From positions 18,252,832-18,316,831 of the forward strand of contig NC_066528.1 in assembly GCF_024679095.1 (NCBI RefSeq): 64,000 nt of DNA, read 5' to 3'. Below the pieces are notes generated by a model. The model was not told the DNA's origin. It was given only the letters and a program-made list of their open reading frames with translations, and made no database searches. The DNA comes from Eriocheir sinensis. Lineage: Eukaryota; Arthropoda; Malacostraca; Decapoda; Varunidae. Below are positions 63,201-63,942 of this stretch, piece by piece (the first letter of the stretch is position 1; every line of letters begins with the position of its first letter). The position numbers were made by a program, and so were the translations under genes.

Positions 63201-63880
63201 CTTTTATTGTGCATTTTACCTCCTTGGAGCAATGCTGTCCAATTGCTAATTTGTCTAAACTTGCCAGAATTCCTCAGCTGCATAATATAAAGTTACAAAA
63301 GTGTCTAGATTTCTGTGAATAAAACATTCCTTTCTTCATTATAAGAATAGATAGATCTTAGAGAATAGGTTGAATTAAGGACTCAGAGTTTAAGTAAAGC
63401 TCTTCTCTTGCAGAACTCTTGTGGAAGGGGAATTGAAGGGACACAAAGCTGAAACTGCAGCATTGTGGGAAAGTCACACCAAGGCAGTAGCACAAGAATC
63501 AAAGTCCCACGTGCTGTCTGTGGAAGAAAAACAAAGTGGTTTTCTCATGCAGCTGGGCTTGGTAAGAGACTGTCCTGCTAACCACTGTGACAAAATGTTT
63601 TAAGCACAAGGGGTTTTAGTGTAGATTTCAAGCTATCAATTTACATAGTGTAGTGCCATGATCTTCTTGATAAAAGATATTGCAGTGTAACAAAGTTCCT
63701 GATCGCATATAAAGAATTGTCATAAAGCTCACAGTCCTCCCTCCACAGCTTGAAGCCGAGGTGGCGCGGCTGCAGGGCTCCGTCAAGGGTGGCCAGGAGG
63801 GGCACGAGCAGCATCACCAGCGCCTGGAGGCTCTGAGCACCAAGATCAGTCAACTTACCCTCCAGCTGCAGGAGTTAGAG
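9373..63880 (+). CDS. SUN-domain (SUN1/SUN2/klaroid-type) nuclear envelope protein, 12 exons seen, both ends missing
   Basis: Twelve exons join in one frame with no internal stop, giving 954 codons (numbered here from the first whole codon at 9374). Residues 1-64 are Arg-rich. Residues 207-285 hold SPNMARRGLR (233-242), which resembles the SPRMSRRSLRL segment near the N terminus of vertebrate SUN1. Residues 286-410 are Ser/Arg/Thr-rich and acidic at the end. A Q8 tract lies at 446-453 and a transmembrane helix at about 504-529. Two Trp-rich hydrophobic blocks follow (about 571-655 and 697-755), then a coiled coil from about 860 on. SUN proteins sit in the inner nuclear membrane, bind lamina through the N terminus, and bind KASH proteins in the perinuclear space through a C-terminal SUN domain that would lie beyond this window. 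No SUN domain is visible, so the family call rests on architecture plus the N-terminal motif. Another nuclear-envelope coiled-coil protein is the main alternative. Exon phases agree at all eleven junctions, which is the best evidence that the exons belong together. Confidence 0.72.
9566..9817. other. Purine-rich intron start, no gene
   Basis: AG-rich low-complexity sequence directly after the donor of exon a. Confidence 0.6.
9818..9881. repeat. (GA)n microsatellite
   Basis: About 32 uninterrupted GA units. Confidence 0.97.
10086..12120. repeat. 133/137-bp tandem array, about 15 copies
   Basis: atggggttaaaaagcttgag recurs every 133 or 137 bp (for example 10211, 10348, 10481). The length difference is the presence or absence of agcc in gcttaagcccacacaaccc. 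Later copies vary by single bases only. The sequence is AT/purine-rich with many stops. Confidence 0.95.
12121..12600. repeat. Duplicated spacer after the 133/137-bp array
   Basis: agacagaatgaggaaa and gctaaagaaattgatatagg occur near 12123-12182 and again near 12402-12465, a direct duplication about 280 bp apart. Confidence 0.75.
12601..14265 (+). repeat. 123-bp satellite, about 13 copies, inside a family B element
   Basis: The unit contains ttcccaaggctacagagagg, attaaccggg, gatttccccgttcgagatgc and taggatcacaaaacacat, then ggtccatattattaaac. The last copy runs into the rest of family B (gaaaatcccagcaacttcta, cgagaggctttg). The repeat therefore fuses the B terminus to the B middle. Confidence 0.95.
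14390..15062. repeat. About 145-bp tandem repeat, five diverging copies
   Basis: ggtctgatcacgcgctggac recurs near 14400, 14537, 14686, 14838 and 14986, each followed by (cagc)n and ttagatacgtgttttgaggg in the earlier copies. Confidence 0.9.
15228..15472. repeat. Two long (GA)n microsatellites
   Basis: About 40 GA units end at 15314 and about 30 units end at 15470, split by an A-rich spacer (gaacaggagaaacaaatg). Confidence 0.97.
15520..16640 (-). mobile_element. CR1-like LINE, 5'-truncated reverse transcriptase remnant
   Basis: On the minus strand the fragment starts near HEVLYKLKQIGIDGQVNQW. It continues through TSGVPQGSVLGPVLFIIYIN and FADDTKIG (the F-x-D-D catalytic box of reverse transcriptases), then NVDKCQVLQVG, VKDLGVKIASNLKFS and ANRMLGFIKRNF. 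It ends with VVREWNKLPPSVV and FKNKLDRHFLQLN, the usual CR1/jockey-clade C-terminal signature. The frame shifts at least twice (around 16170-16220 and 15930-15990), so it is dead. Its 3' end abuts the (GA)n tract. The call to CR1-like rather than jockey is from the C-terminal motif. Confidence 0.88.
16641..16724. other. Spacer between LINE remnant and AAT microsatellite
   Basis: Short unique stretch with no feature seen. Confidence 0.5.
16725..17115. repeat. (AAT)n then AAG/GAG-rich low-complexity tract
   Basis: About 16 AAT units lead into nearly pure purine triplet sequence. It produces Leu/Phe-rich and Lys/Glu-rich open frames on the two strands that I do not treat as genes. Confidence 0.95.
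17336..17640. repeat. TTC/TTTC-rich low-complexity tract
   Basis: Irregular repeats of cttcttttcttcttttt and gtttcgtcttct, open on the plus strand by composition. Confidence 0.9.
17645..17836. repeat. 30-bp tandem repeat, six to seven copies
   Basis: The unit gtcagcaattagcgacttct plus tttgtttcgc is nearly identical between copies. Thirty bases equal ten codons, so the frame remains open (ASAISDFFCF) without being a gene. Confidence 0.95.
17837..18240. other. No gene seen
   Basis: Intron sequence with no recognised repeat. Confidence 0.5.
18241..18836. repeat. TTC-rich tract leading into a 162-bp tandem repeat, three copies
   Basis: gcgatggactgtgaaatggg is at 18463, 18625 and 18787. The unit also has cctcctctccattcct and tttccattcatttcttcatt. 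162 is a multiple of 3, so a 54-residue repeat stays open (AMDCEMGAECCPIYQ). No splice signals or homology suggest expression. Confidence 0.93.
18837..19727. other. Intron sequence without recognised features
   Basis: AT-rich and unique-looking, leading to the acceptor at 19727. Confidence 0.55.
19728..19935 (+). CDS. SUN-like gene, exon b
   Basis: The acceptor is taatattttcag and the donor is atag|gtacgc. It has 69 codons plus one base, starting in phase 0, and reads from ATAEGVETPTTPEG to SGFEEGSLI. It is Gly/Thr/Pro-rich with the short segment TVKEKVLGFFTP. I recognise no domain. An in-frame TAA lies just before the acceptor, so the exon cannot run further upstream. The next exon completes the split Gly codon. 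Confidence 0.68.
20008..20434. mobile_element. hAT-like non-autonomous TIR element (427 bp)
   Basis: It begins CAGCGGTTCCCAAAGTGTGG and ends with the exact complement of the first 15 bases (ctttgggaaccgctg). CAGCGGTTCCCAAA termini are typical of hAT-superfamily MITEs. The flanking 8-mers gcctagac and acctaatt share only CCTA, so the target duplication is decayed. There is no transposase frame. It lies in the intron between exons b and c. Confidence 0.85.
20435..20960. other. Intron sequence, no features
   Basis: Unique-looking intron between the hAT-like element and exon c. Confidence 0.5.
20961..21094 (+). CDS. SUN-like gene, exon c
   Basis: The acceptor is ccctctgcaacag and the donor is cagg|gtacgg. 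Two bases complete a Gly codon and 44 codons follow, ending in phase 0. The peptide is hydrophilic and charged in the middle (AREFFAEKESRERL) and ends DYWSSGDTPSRLR. No domain is recognised. It lies about 530 bp downstream of the hAT-like element that occupies part of the preceding intron. Confidence 0.68.
21388..21598. mobile_element. Family F TIR element, copy 2
   Basis: It starts ctgttcgcactgtgctgact and ends caaagtcagcagtgtgaacg, near complements. The interior matches the copy at 1094-1264 (gtgaaatgttgatgtgaaa, ggtctagaaatgat). Confidence 0.75.
21885..22140 (-). pseudogene. LINE ORF2 3' end remnant ending in (ATG)n
   Basis: The minus strand reads GRRPVGRPRKTWRRCIQEDL, EHQAEDRVE, a TGA where Trp is usual, RRAIQRPTAQKE, a second TGA where Trp is usual, then KRTLNEMMM. 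This is the familiar tail of a LINE ORF2 with a trinucleotide end. The two TGG-to-TGA changes show decay. Confidence 0.75.
22279..22361 (+). CDS. SUN-like gene, exon d (short)
   Basis: A long T tract ending tttttcag precedes it and the strong donor gtgagt follows. It has 27 codons plus two bases and reads from ESTKRLSIQKPF to SSDEELDEW, a Ser/acidic segment of the kind often phosphorylated (inference). The following intron is about 33.1 kb, far longer than the others. The split codon CA|G is completed by the exon at 55496. Confidence 0.68.
22433..22975 (+). mobile_element. Family C piggyBac-like MITE with about ten 35-bp subterminal repeats
   Basis: The left end is gttaaccaggtagcagcagg and the right end is cgctgctaccgggataagg, with the right TTAA mutated to ATAA. 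The interior matches the other C copies (cattaagaa complement, ggtccctctaagcgagaaaa, tttggggg). From 22600 a 35-bp unit, ggtaaagccacaaatttggc plus ccgtcgctgctacac, repeats about ten times. Each unit ends in a near copy of the terminus. Confidence 0.88.
22976..23370. repeat. Diverged edge of the about 155-bp array
   Basis: gagcacagtg, agtaatga and ttgaagacaagaaagagtga are degenerate versions of the repeat that becomes clear after 23380. Confidence 0.55.
23371..24430. repeat. About 155-165-bp tandem array, seven copies
   Basis: aaatatgtaaatgagttca and agtaccacgttgaaggcaaa recur at about 155-165 bp (gagttca near 23414, 23568, 23731, 23886). Copies drift progressively to the right. Confidence 0.9.
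24440..26095. repeat. Composite tandem array: about 170-bp unit then 155-bp unit sharing one block
   Basis: From 24440 to about 25640 the unit contains gctaggttaccacagtttat, tcgccccagtcctttaaaat and ggcaagattgtggtattgta. From about 25620 to 26070 it becomes a 155-bp unit with cataaggaga-like tctcctataattccttcccc and agatgttgcgccgactaaac. Both carry gacgttatatggattagaca and gcctggcagtatc, so the second grew from the first by replacing half the unit. Confidence 0.92.
26290..26995. repeat. CCTCCT-rich low-complexity tract
   Basis: C/T-rich sequence with irregular repeats (cctcctcctcctatttccct, accctctccctacctacct). The Pro/Ser/Leu frames are compositional. Confidence 0.92.
26996..27880. other. 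No gene accepted; (GT)n near 27815
   Basis: Relatively GC-balanced sequence with a GT run at 27813-27835. An unrecognised alternative 5' exon in this long intron cannot be excluded. Confidence 0.4.
27881..28570. repeat. About 144-bp tandem repeat, four to five copies
   Basis: gggttaaaatcacgataata is at 27909, 28052, 28202 and 28346. The unit also has gttgggtaacgttttggggt and catcccagca. Confidence 0.93.
28606..29155. repeat. TTAGG-rich irregular tandem array
   Basis: Short repeats of ggttaggttaggtgtggcaa with aagtaaggtaa variants. They contain the arthropod telomere word TTAGG many times, interleaved with a GTGTGGCAA word. Confidence 0.92.
29156..29485. other. No gene seen
   Basis: Unique-looking spacer. 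Confidence 0.5.
29486..29695 (+). mobile_element. Family B element
   Basis: ctaaggccacatagaacatt, catgggtgtt, aagatgcagaagccgtgt, atcacaaaacagtc and tgagaggcttcaaattgggg follow the B order. Confidence 0.8.
30004..30286. repeat. Three (CT)n blocks with a duplicated spacer
   Basis: CT runs at about 30005-30062, 30160-30183 and 30216-30286. The spacer tgtaggacacaaattttcc / cctgaaccttccct is copied between them, so CT blocks and spacer duplicated together. Confidence 0.93.
30287..30730. other. No gene accepted
   Basis: A 99-codon plus-strand frame (30305-30604) has no recognisable domain or splice support. Confidence 0.45.
30735..31260 (-). repeat. Family A element whose end is amplified as a 73-bp array, five copies
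   Basis: The element reads gtctaggctttcataggagt, gggtagttttgtgaccctgg, then gattaatcttctttgcgaac. From 30887 the segment gaaattattgatgttatagg plus aagcgaacatcatgg repeats at 73 bp. This corresponds to the family end (gaaatagttgatgtgagaag). Confidence 0.88.
31330..31397. repeat. Poly-T then (GT)n microsatellite
   Basis: About 23 T followed by about 20 GT units. Confidence 0.97.
31398..32374. other. No gene seen; short (TTAGG)n at 32048-32066
   Basis: Mostly unique sequence. aggttaggttaggttag at about 32049 is a four-unit arthropod telomere-like run. Confidence 0.55.
32376..32613 (+). mobile_element. Family A element, near full length
   Basis: It starts gtattataagacagtttcgc and ends gcggcgaaatgtcttgtaat, imperfect inverted termini. 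The interior carries the full A order including aaactaccaccagggtcata and ctatgaaagccttgtcaatt. Confidence 0.88.
32725..32852 (+). mobile_element. Family D short interspersed repeat
   Basis: ttacagtaaaggaagcagct, caagggtaaaag and aaaaagcccgctcaacactg. Confidence 0.7.
32853..34013. other. No gene accepted; GT run near 33655
   Basis: Purine/pyrimidine-biased unique sequence. Frames on both strands at 33285-33740 overlap without splice support. Confidence 0.45.
34016..34230 (+). mobile_element. Family C piggyBac-like MITE, short copy
   Basis: The left end is intact, TTAACCCGGTAGCTGCGGGG. The interior matches the family. The right end has only one or two subterminal words (cccgttgctggtacatggt) and closes at tggttaagc. 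Confidence 0.82.
34231..34870. other. No gene seen; (CA)n at 34601-34633, GC-rich 34640-34830
   Basis: The GC/CpG-rich part (gggcggcttggcgggagctc) could be a promoter-like patch in the long intron, but nothing more specific is visible. Confidence 0.35.
34868..35092 (-). mobile_element. Family A element, full length with TIRs
   Basis: It starts gggtcgtattttaaaacatt and ends tgtcttaaaatacagccc, which are inverted copies. The interior is the complete A arm. Confidence 0.9.
35300..35495 (-). mobile_element. Family A element, diverged
   Basis: tgataggctttcgtagaggt, tttccatgggtagttt and gtgacctctggaaatggttg. Confidence 0.7.
35496..35703. other. GC-rich patch, no gene accepted
   Basis: CpG-rich (ccgccgcggggccgcccaat) with a (ggt)n run. 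A promoter or 5' exon is possible but unsupported. Confidence 0.35.
35704..35945. repeat. Two (CA)n microsatellites with duplicated flanks
   Basis: CA runs at about 35704-35730 and 35802-35866. Both are followed by an atggatagatagattactg-type flank and aacacaactcattaacgagg / aacacttaactcattacgag, so the unit (CA)n plus flank is duplicated (a third, CA-poor copy starts near 35950). Confidence 0.9.
36310..36445 (+). mobile_element. Family D short interspersed repeat
   Basis: acaacaaaggagacagctca, aggacacaaaaaaaggaaac and aaaagcccgctactcgctgc. Confidence 0.7.
36515..36645 (+). mobile_element. Family B element, partial
   Basis: ggtccatattcttaaacata, tcccaaggccacagagaaga and catgggtgattttcccgttt. 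It is cut before its second half. Confidence 0.8.
36646..37100. repeat. About 123-bp tandem repeat, three to four copies
   Basis: gtagacagagggaacaggga plus agggaggaggcaaagggcag recur at roughly 120-125 bp, each preceded by a cgtgaagcaaggaa word. Confidence 0.88.
37372..37595 (+). mobile_element. Family B element
   Basis: aggtccatattattaaacgc, cccaaggccacagagaaggt, agatgcagaagtcgtgtaaa and gcaacttctacgagaggctt. Confidence 0.85.
37596..38838. other. No gene accepted; (GT)n at 37880-37919
   Basis: Unique AT-rich sequence with a GT microsatellite and short ATCT runs near 38560-38595. Confidence 0.5.
38840..39300. mobile_element. Family A fragment plus full A copy inside a duplicated flank
   Basis: A partial forward copy lies at 38840-38950. 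A full reversed copy lies at about 39080-39290, between ggtagcacgatatat and attgtctcctggttaactta. The same flanks hold an A copy in the other direction at 42306-42530. Confidence 0.82.
39305..39400 (+). mobile_element. Family A element, terminal fragment
   Basis: aaactcctacgaaagccttg then gtgttcttgggcgctgaaat. Confidence 0.75.
39486..39711 (+). mobile_element. Family A element, best full-length copy
   Basis: It begins GGGCTGTATTTTAAGACA and ends tgttttaaaatacgaccc, giving about 18-bp inverted termini. The length is 226 bp with no coding capacity. Confidence 0.92.
39713..39930 (-). mobile_element. Family B element, full length
   Basis: It begins gcccgtatgtttaaacgtat and ends gatacgtttaagaatatgga, inverted termini. 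The middle has gttttgtgatcctagtggtg and tctgcatcttgaacgggaaa. It sits directly beside the A copy. Confidence 0.9.
40072..40240. repeat. (CT)n then (ATT)n microsatellites
   Basis: About 36 CT units to 40147, then ATT/ATTACT runs at 40198-40240. Confidence 0.96.
40241..40608. other. No gene seen
   Basis: Unique sequence with a short TTAGG-like word near 40436 and a GT run at 40593-40614. Confidence 0.5.
40612..40735 (-). mobile_element. tRNA-headed SINE-like element
   Basis: On the minus strand, ggtagctcaatgggtagagc (D arm and A box) leads to an anticodon-loop-like ctcacaa (CAC, Val-type) and ggttcgattccccgcc (T arm and B box). There is no matching acceptor stem, since the 5' side is a CA run. 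I therefore call it a SINE head rather than a working tRNA gene. Confidence 0.7.
40800..41228. mobile_element. Family A, complete inverted dimer
   Basis: A forward arm from cacatcagctatattcaagg to cttgtcaattatgtg is joined near 41010 to a reversed arm from tttgacaaggctttcgtagg to tttagaaatagcttgtgtga. The two outer ends (ttattggtattcaaagac and tgtctcaatacc) are also complementary. Confidence 0.9.
41371..41530. repeat. (CT)n - conserved spacer - (CT)n cassette
   Basis: Two CT tracts bracket cattttcttcgtttccttct and cttttatctcctttttttca. The reverse complement of this spacer recurs, also between GA tracts, at 43731-43798 and 49755-49802, and the same strand recurs after a CT tract at 51397-51435. 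Confidence 0.9.
41718..41908. mobile_element. Family E TIR element, copy 1
   Basis: It starts cgttgccagattatcgtact and ends gagtacgacaatctggcaac. The interior has atatttcccgacttcctacc. Confidence 0.85.
41935..42080. repeat. Purine-rich GGAA/GGAG low-complexity tract
   Basis: Irregular gggaaggaaggaaggaaggg and (gga)n. Confidence 0.9.
42120..43010. repeat. About 135-bp diverged tandem repeat with a family A insertion
   Basis: Words gatagataggtatgtgggtc, tgtttgaataagaaggttga and acttggttaacttat recur near 42240-42305, 42630-42700, 42790-42860 and 42940-43000. A full A copy (42306-42529) interrupts one unit between gcacgatatat and attgtctcctgg. Confidence 0.8.
42306..42530 (+). mobile_element. 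Family A element, full length
   Basis: It starts gggcggtattacaagacaat and ends gaaatgtcttaaaatacga. The interior order is complete. Confidence 0.88.
43011..43440. other. No gene seen; C/T-rich stretch copied from near 38950
   Basis: gctctccccctccctcatcc and ttgctcccctctacttacct at 43130-43200 match 38955-39020. Confidence 0.65.
43541..43852. repeat. (GT)n, then (GA)n - conserved spacer - (GA)n cassette
   Basis: GT run to 43580. GA runs at 43670-43731 and 43798-43852 bracket aaagaaacgaagaaaatgag. Confidence 0.95.
43990..44610. repeat. Diverged GTGTTG-rich tandem repeats
   Basis: gcgtggtacagtgttg and taccgagggagggaca recur three to four times with variable spacing. The minus-strand Asn/Thr/Gln frame (43978-44526) reflects this composition. 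Confidence 0.8.
44677..44902 (+). mobile_element. Family A element
   Basis: Starts gatattcttaaacgcctaca. Contains accaaactaccaccagggtc and cacgaaagccttgtcatatg, and ends agatgtttaagaaaaatacc. Confidence 0.85.
45060..45290 (+). mobile_element. Family A element
   Basis: cctatcacatcaactatttc, ctaccaccagggtcataaga and a diverged middle, ending aatgtttaagaatatggccc. Confidence 0.85.
45291..46240. other. No gene accepted; (CCTAA)n at 45592-45612
   Basis: aacctaacctaacctaac is a four-unit complement of the arthropod telomere repeat. A minus-strand frame at 45596-46234 has no recognisable domain. Confidence 0.5.
46241..47060. promoter_or_regulatory. CpG-rich patch in the 33-kb intron, possible alternative promoter/5' exon
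   Basis: GC- and CpG-rich compared with its surroundings (gacgtgggcggcgcgtcgag, gtgccgtcgacgtcgagtta), with an ATG at 46888 whose frame closes after ten codons. Composition alone suggests a promoter. No core motif or donor in the right phase is convincing. Confidence 0.2.
47068..47276. mobile_element. Family E TIR element, copy 2 (209 bp)
   Basis: It starts CAGCAGGGTTGCCAAATTAT and ends ataatatggtaaccctgctg. About 28 bp of each end are inverted copies, flanked by TT on both sides. Confidence 0.92.
47277..47829. other. No gene accepted; GT run at 47518-47550
   Basis: GT-rich, moderately GC-rich sequence with no splice-supported frame. Confidence 0.45.
47830..48425 (-). repeat. Family B element with a 153-bp tandem repeat, three copies
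   Basis: gtagccaggga (or gtagccaaaga) occurs at 47880, 48032 and 48186. Each unit includes the B start (cgtatcggcacataagttaa, cctgtttgaaaagc). The last unit continues into the remainder of B (gttgtgatcttagtgatagt, ttaaaacccggttaatcttc). Confidence 0.88.
48705..49095. repeat. Family E element with internal about 72-bp tandem repeat, four to five copies
   Basis: The left terminus gcgttaccatattagcgtac matches family E. Then catttcccgtcttctaccac, ataacaaattcgaaaggaca and gcgattttaacactagaaca repeat. No right terminus is recognisable. Confidence 0.88.
49250..49392. repeat. Two (GT)n microsatellites
   Basis: GT runs at about 49255-49280 and 49357-49391. Confidence 0.95.
49515..49592 (-). mobile_element. 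Family D short interspersed repeat
   Basis: agcggacttttttccctcat, gcccttgagctgcctcctat and actgtaaaaaaaa. Confidence 0.7.
49713..50170. repeat. GA cassette, (CA)n, (TAG)n and (ATT)n microsatellites
   Basis: GA runs at 49713-49754 and 49803-49849 bracket gaaaaaaggagataaaagag. CA run at 49902-49935, TAG run at 50027-50062, ATT run at 50106-50168. Confidence 0.95.
50171..50529. other. No gene seen
   Basis: AT-rich unique sequence. Confidence 0.5.
50530..50780. repeat. TTC-rich tract, (TAG)n, (CA)n and (GA)n
   Basis: The pyrimidine tract (tcctatttctctttcttcct, (ttc)n) joined to (gta)n resembles 53790-53945, where the same order recurs. Confidence 0.93.
50935..51022 (+). mobile_element. Family D short interspersed repeat
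   Basis: acaacataggagacagctca, agggcacaaaaaaaggaaac and aaaaatcccgctact. Confidence 0.7.
51080..51235. pseudogene. Possible LINE 3' tail fragment
   Basis: (catcat)n followed by tgtctactgcagcacataac and cctttcccaatg, a word order often seen at the 3' ends of arthropod LINEs. Only a weak resemblance. Confidence 0.3.
51350..51872. repeat. Three long (CT)n tracts and a (GT)n tract
   Basis: CT runs at about 51352-51396, 51507-51568 and 51644-51722. GT run at 51822-51870. The spacer 51397-51435 matches the GA-cassette spacer. Confidence 0.95.
52020..52136. repeat. TTC/TTTC pyrimidine-rich tract
   Basis: tttctttcttccccctttttctcc-type sequence shared with 50540-50620 and 53790-53880. Confidence 0.85.
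52137..53225 (-). repeat. 31-bp tandem array, about 33 copies, grown from family A
   Basis: The left flank is a family A arm (ttgggcgcctgagcacagat, tcgacaaggctttcacagga). Then ggggcatttccaggggtagt plus ttgatgagttt repeats at 31 bp (53054, 53085). Family A has the same core, gggcatttccaggggtagtt. The minus strand is open in all three frames for up to 209 codons (LPLEMPQTHQTTPGNAPNSS). Confidence 0.95.
53226..53640. other. No gene accepted
   Basis: Unique-looking sequence. The minus-strand frames have no domain or splice support. Confidence 0.45.
53641..53960. repeat. (AGT)n, pyrimidine-rich tract and second (GTA)n
   Basis: About 20 AGT units to 53700, then tcctcccatttctcttaatc, (ttc)n and (gta)n, as at 50530-50690. 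Confidence 0.93.
53961..54424. other. No gene seen; (CA)n at 54221-54253
   Basis: G-rich stretch at 54025-54080, then AT-rich sequence with a CA microsatellite. Confidence 0.5.
54425..55475 (-). repeat. 61/62-bp tandem array, about 14 copies, grown inside family A
   Basis: It enters as family A (cctatgagatttcggtcttt, aagggtagttttataacacc), then repeats gtttgacccttcttttctac plus catgaacctaaaacaaacac at 62 then 61 bp. Two subtypes occur: agaaccaggggtagttata on the left and gtagaaaagcccctcttatg on the right. It leaves as the end of family A (gacccgattaatctcctctt, tctctggaaatagctg) about 20 bp before the splice acceptor. Confidence 0.95.
55496..55731 (+). CDS. SUN-like gene, exon e (SUN1/2-type N-terminal motif)
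   Basis: The acceptor is a pure pyrimidine run ending cccctccag and the donor is tcag|gtaggc. One base plus 78 codons plus one base. It reads DYTYSASLTYRDR, then SPNMARRGLRGG, then a Ser/Asp-rich part ending RPMDALS. The order Tyr/Ser-rich stretch, Pro, Met, RR and Leu-Arg parallels the N terminus of vertebrate SUN1 and the MSRRSQRL start of SUN2. This is the clearest link to the SUN family in the window. The ATG at 55583 within this motif could start a shorter isoform. Tandem arrays lie on both sides, one ending only about 75 bp before the acceptor. Confidence 0.8.
55840..56895 (-). repeat. 32/50-bp mixed tandem array, grown inside family B
   Basis: The left flank is family B-like (tgtatcagcacttgagtttg, cttgtttgaagagtctg). 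Units share ggttgtggaatttcagtgga and gtg, and continue either with tgtttaact (32 bp) or with ttttgtgagcctggtgatag plus ttttgc (50 bp). The 50-bp form matches family B and the 32-bp form is a shortened derivative that becomes pure at the right end. Confidence 0.95.
57006..57131 (+). CDS. SUN-like gene, exon f (basic RS-rich)
   Basis: The acceptor is gtttggcgctgcag and the donor is cca|gtaagt, close to consensus. It encodes DNSDVEEEVVVPVARR, a basic Arg/Ser cluster (RRTRSSRSRS) and a Thr/Val-rich end. The acidic-then-basic pattern fits the nucleoplasmic, lamina-facing part of a SUN protein. It begins about 125 bp after a 1-kb tandem array that fills most of the preceding intron. Confidence 0.78.
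57303..57554 (+). CDS. SUN-like gene, exon g (Ser/Thr/Arg-rich, acidic end)
   Basis: The acceptor is attccctacag and the donor is ggtg|gtaagg. A donor three bases upstream would remove one Gly and keep the frame. It has 83 codons plus split codons. The peptide contains ESDVDDGTEST, repeated SGTP/AGTP/TSRT steps of low complexity, and an acidic end EDVEEEEAEGG. It is likely disordered. It lies just before the membrane segment exon. Confidence 0.78.
57655..57730 (-). mobile_element. Family D short interspersed repeat
   Basis: gtaggcttttttttgtgttt, caactgcctcctttgcggta. A second scrap, aaggagacagcttaggggtc, lies near 57856. Confidence 0.6.
57925..58260 (+). CDS. SUN-like gene, exon h (poly-Q, basic, transmembrane helix)
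   Basis: The acceptor is aatctctccccag and the donor is gtgg|gtaagt. The chosen frame is the only one that joins exons on both sides without a stop. It gives a Trp/Arg-rich start, a hydrophobic stretch ITTTVIMMVV, eight Gln, a Ser/Thr run, then RWVVDASTRIV and finally RPILIWIPLIPLLLLLVLV. Basic residues (HLKKRP) sit on the N-terminal side of this helix, which fits a nucleoplasmic N terminus. A second frame stays open for much of the exon but stops before the helix. Confidence 0.76.
58500..58905. repeat. T-rich low-complexity tract with a duplicated block
   Basis: gttaactcggtctcgtcaaa / gttaacttggcctcatcaaa and ttttcacttttctttttt recur three times at about 120-150 bp. A G run lies at 58885-58908. 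Confidence 0.85.
58906..59150. other. Intron sequence, no features
   Basis: Unique AT-rich stretch. Confidence 0.5.
59152..59477 (+). mobile_element. Family C piggyBac-like MITE, about 325 bp, five 35-bp repeats
   Basis: The left end is TTAACCCAGTAGCAGCGGGG and the right end is cgctgctaccgggttaa. TTAA lies at both sides, with CCC..GGG termini and 13-15 bp inverted repeats. These are the marks of piggyBac-type elements. The 35-bp subterminal unit repeats five times. There is no coding capacity. Confidence 0.9.
59478..59620. other. Intron sequence, no features
   Basis: Short unique stretch. Confidence 0.5.
59622..59769. mobile_element. Hairpin element of about 148 bp
   Basis: aggcggtgggtttc and cagaagccaccgcct are inverted ends. 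The inner arms cccaacacctatttcctctc and gagaggaagagatataggtg are also complementary. Single copy here, so its mobile nature is inferred. Confidence 0.65.
59770..60690. other. Intron sequence, no features
   Basis: Unique AT-rich intron with only a short GGA run near 60155. Confidence 0.55.
60691..60887. mobile_element. pogo/Tigger-like MITE (about 196 bp)
   Basis: It starts CAGTCGTCCCTCAAATAGTA and ends tactatttgagggatgactg. Inner arms also pair (gtttcggttttat with ataaaaccaaaac). CAGTC-TCCCTC termini are typical of pogo/Tigger-type Tc1-mariner elements. TA follows the right end but not clearly the left. Confidence 0.78.
60888..61485. other. Intron sequence, no features
   Basis: Unique AT-rich sequence up to the acceptor of exon i. 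Confidence 0.55.
61486..62252 (+). CDS. SUN-like gene, exon i (Trp-rich hydrophobic expansion)
   Basis: The acceptor is cttcactaacag and the donor is actg|gtgagt. It has 255 codons, the largest exon. It opens with SWWLLQSG, which extends the preceding helix, then a polar linker. Hydrophobic block 1 (about 571-655) has LLLQTLYLMLELLQIVALAV at its core. A polar loop with PTKGSEGAESE comes next, then block 2 (about 697-755), very Trp-rich (LLWLLGLVWSLLWFLVSGLW). Each block could hold two or three membrane-spanning or membrane-lying helices. Human SUN1 has several hydrophobic segments, but such a block downstream of the main helix is unusual as far as I know. Confidence 0.8.
62405..62652 (+). CDS. 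SUN-like gene, exon j (lumenal, acceptor uncertain)
   Basis: The donor is tcaa|gtaaga. Three acceptors in the same phase are possible. One follows tgtctgtaag (exon from 62348), one follows gatggacag (62405, used here), and one follows ctcgccag (62417). The AT-rich run at 62348-62404 looks intronic. The peptide reads GVSVEDVVSRVLKSTELAAL, then a Ser/Thr-rich stretch ending TEDIHLIVK, the start of the lumenal stalk. Confidence 0.7.
62728..63119 (+). mobile_element. Family C piggyBac-like MITE, about 390 bp, seven 35-bp repeats
   Basis: The left end is ttaacccagtagcagcgggg and the right end is cgctgctaccgggttaa. The subterminal repeats alternate cacaaatttggcccatcgct and cacaaatttggtacgttgct variants. 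Confidence 0.9.
63120..63413. other. Intron remainder before exon k
   Basis: Unique AT-rich sequence ending in the acceptor. Confidence 0.5.
63414..63561 (+). CDS. SUN-like gene, exon k (coiled coil)
   Basis: The acceptor is ctcttctcttgcag and the donor is cttg|gtaaga. One base completes a Lys codon and 49 codons follow. The charged helical sequence (LVEGELKGHKAETAALWES, later LSVEEKQSGF) has heptad-like spacing, consistent with the trimerising coiled coil of the SUN lumenal region. Confidence 0.77.
63749..63880 (+). CDS. SUN-like gene, exon l (coiled coil), last one in the window
   Basis: The acceptor is cctccctccacag and the donor is agag|gtactg. It has 44 codons in phase 0. Leucines recur in heptads (LEAEVARLQGSV, then RLEALSTKISQLTLQLQELE), a clear coiled coil. 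The GC-rich codon use contrasts with the AT-rich introns. The following intron starts with a poly-T run. The rest of the stalk and the SUN domain are expected further right. Confidence 0.77.
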
Positions 63881-63902
63881 GTACTGACACACAACAAAAT
63901 TT

Positions 63903-63906
<4 letters not shown>

Positions 63907-63941
<35 letters not shown>

Positions 63942-63942
63942 C
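63907..63942. repeat. Poly-T run
   Basis: About 35 T shortly after the donor of exon l. It could be an inverted poly-A tail of a retroposed element or a simple homopolymer. Confidence 0.9.
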
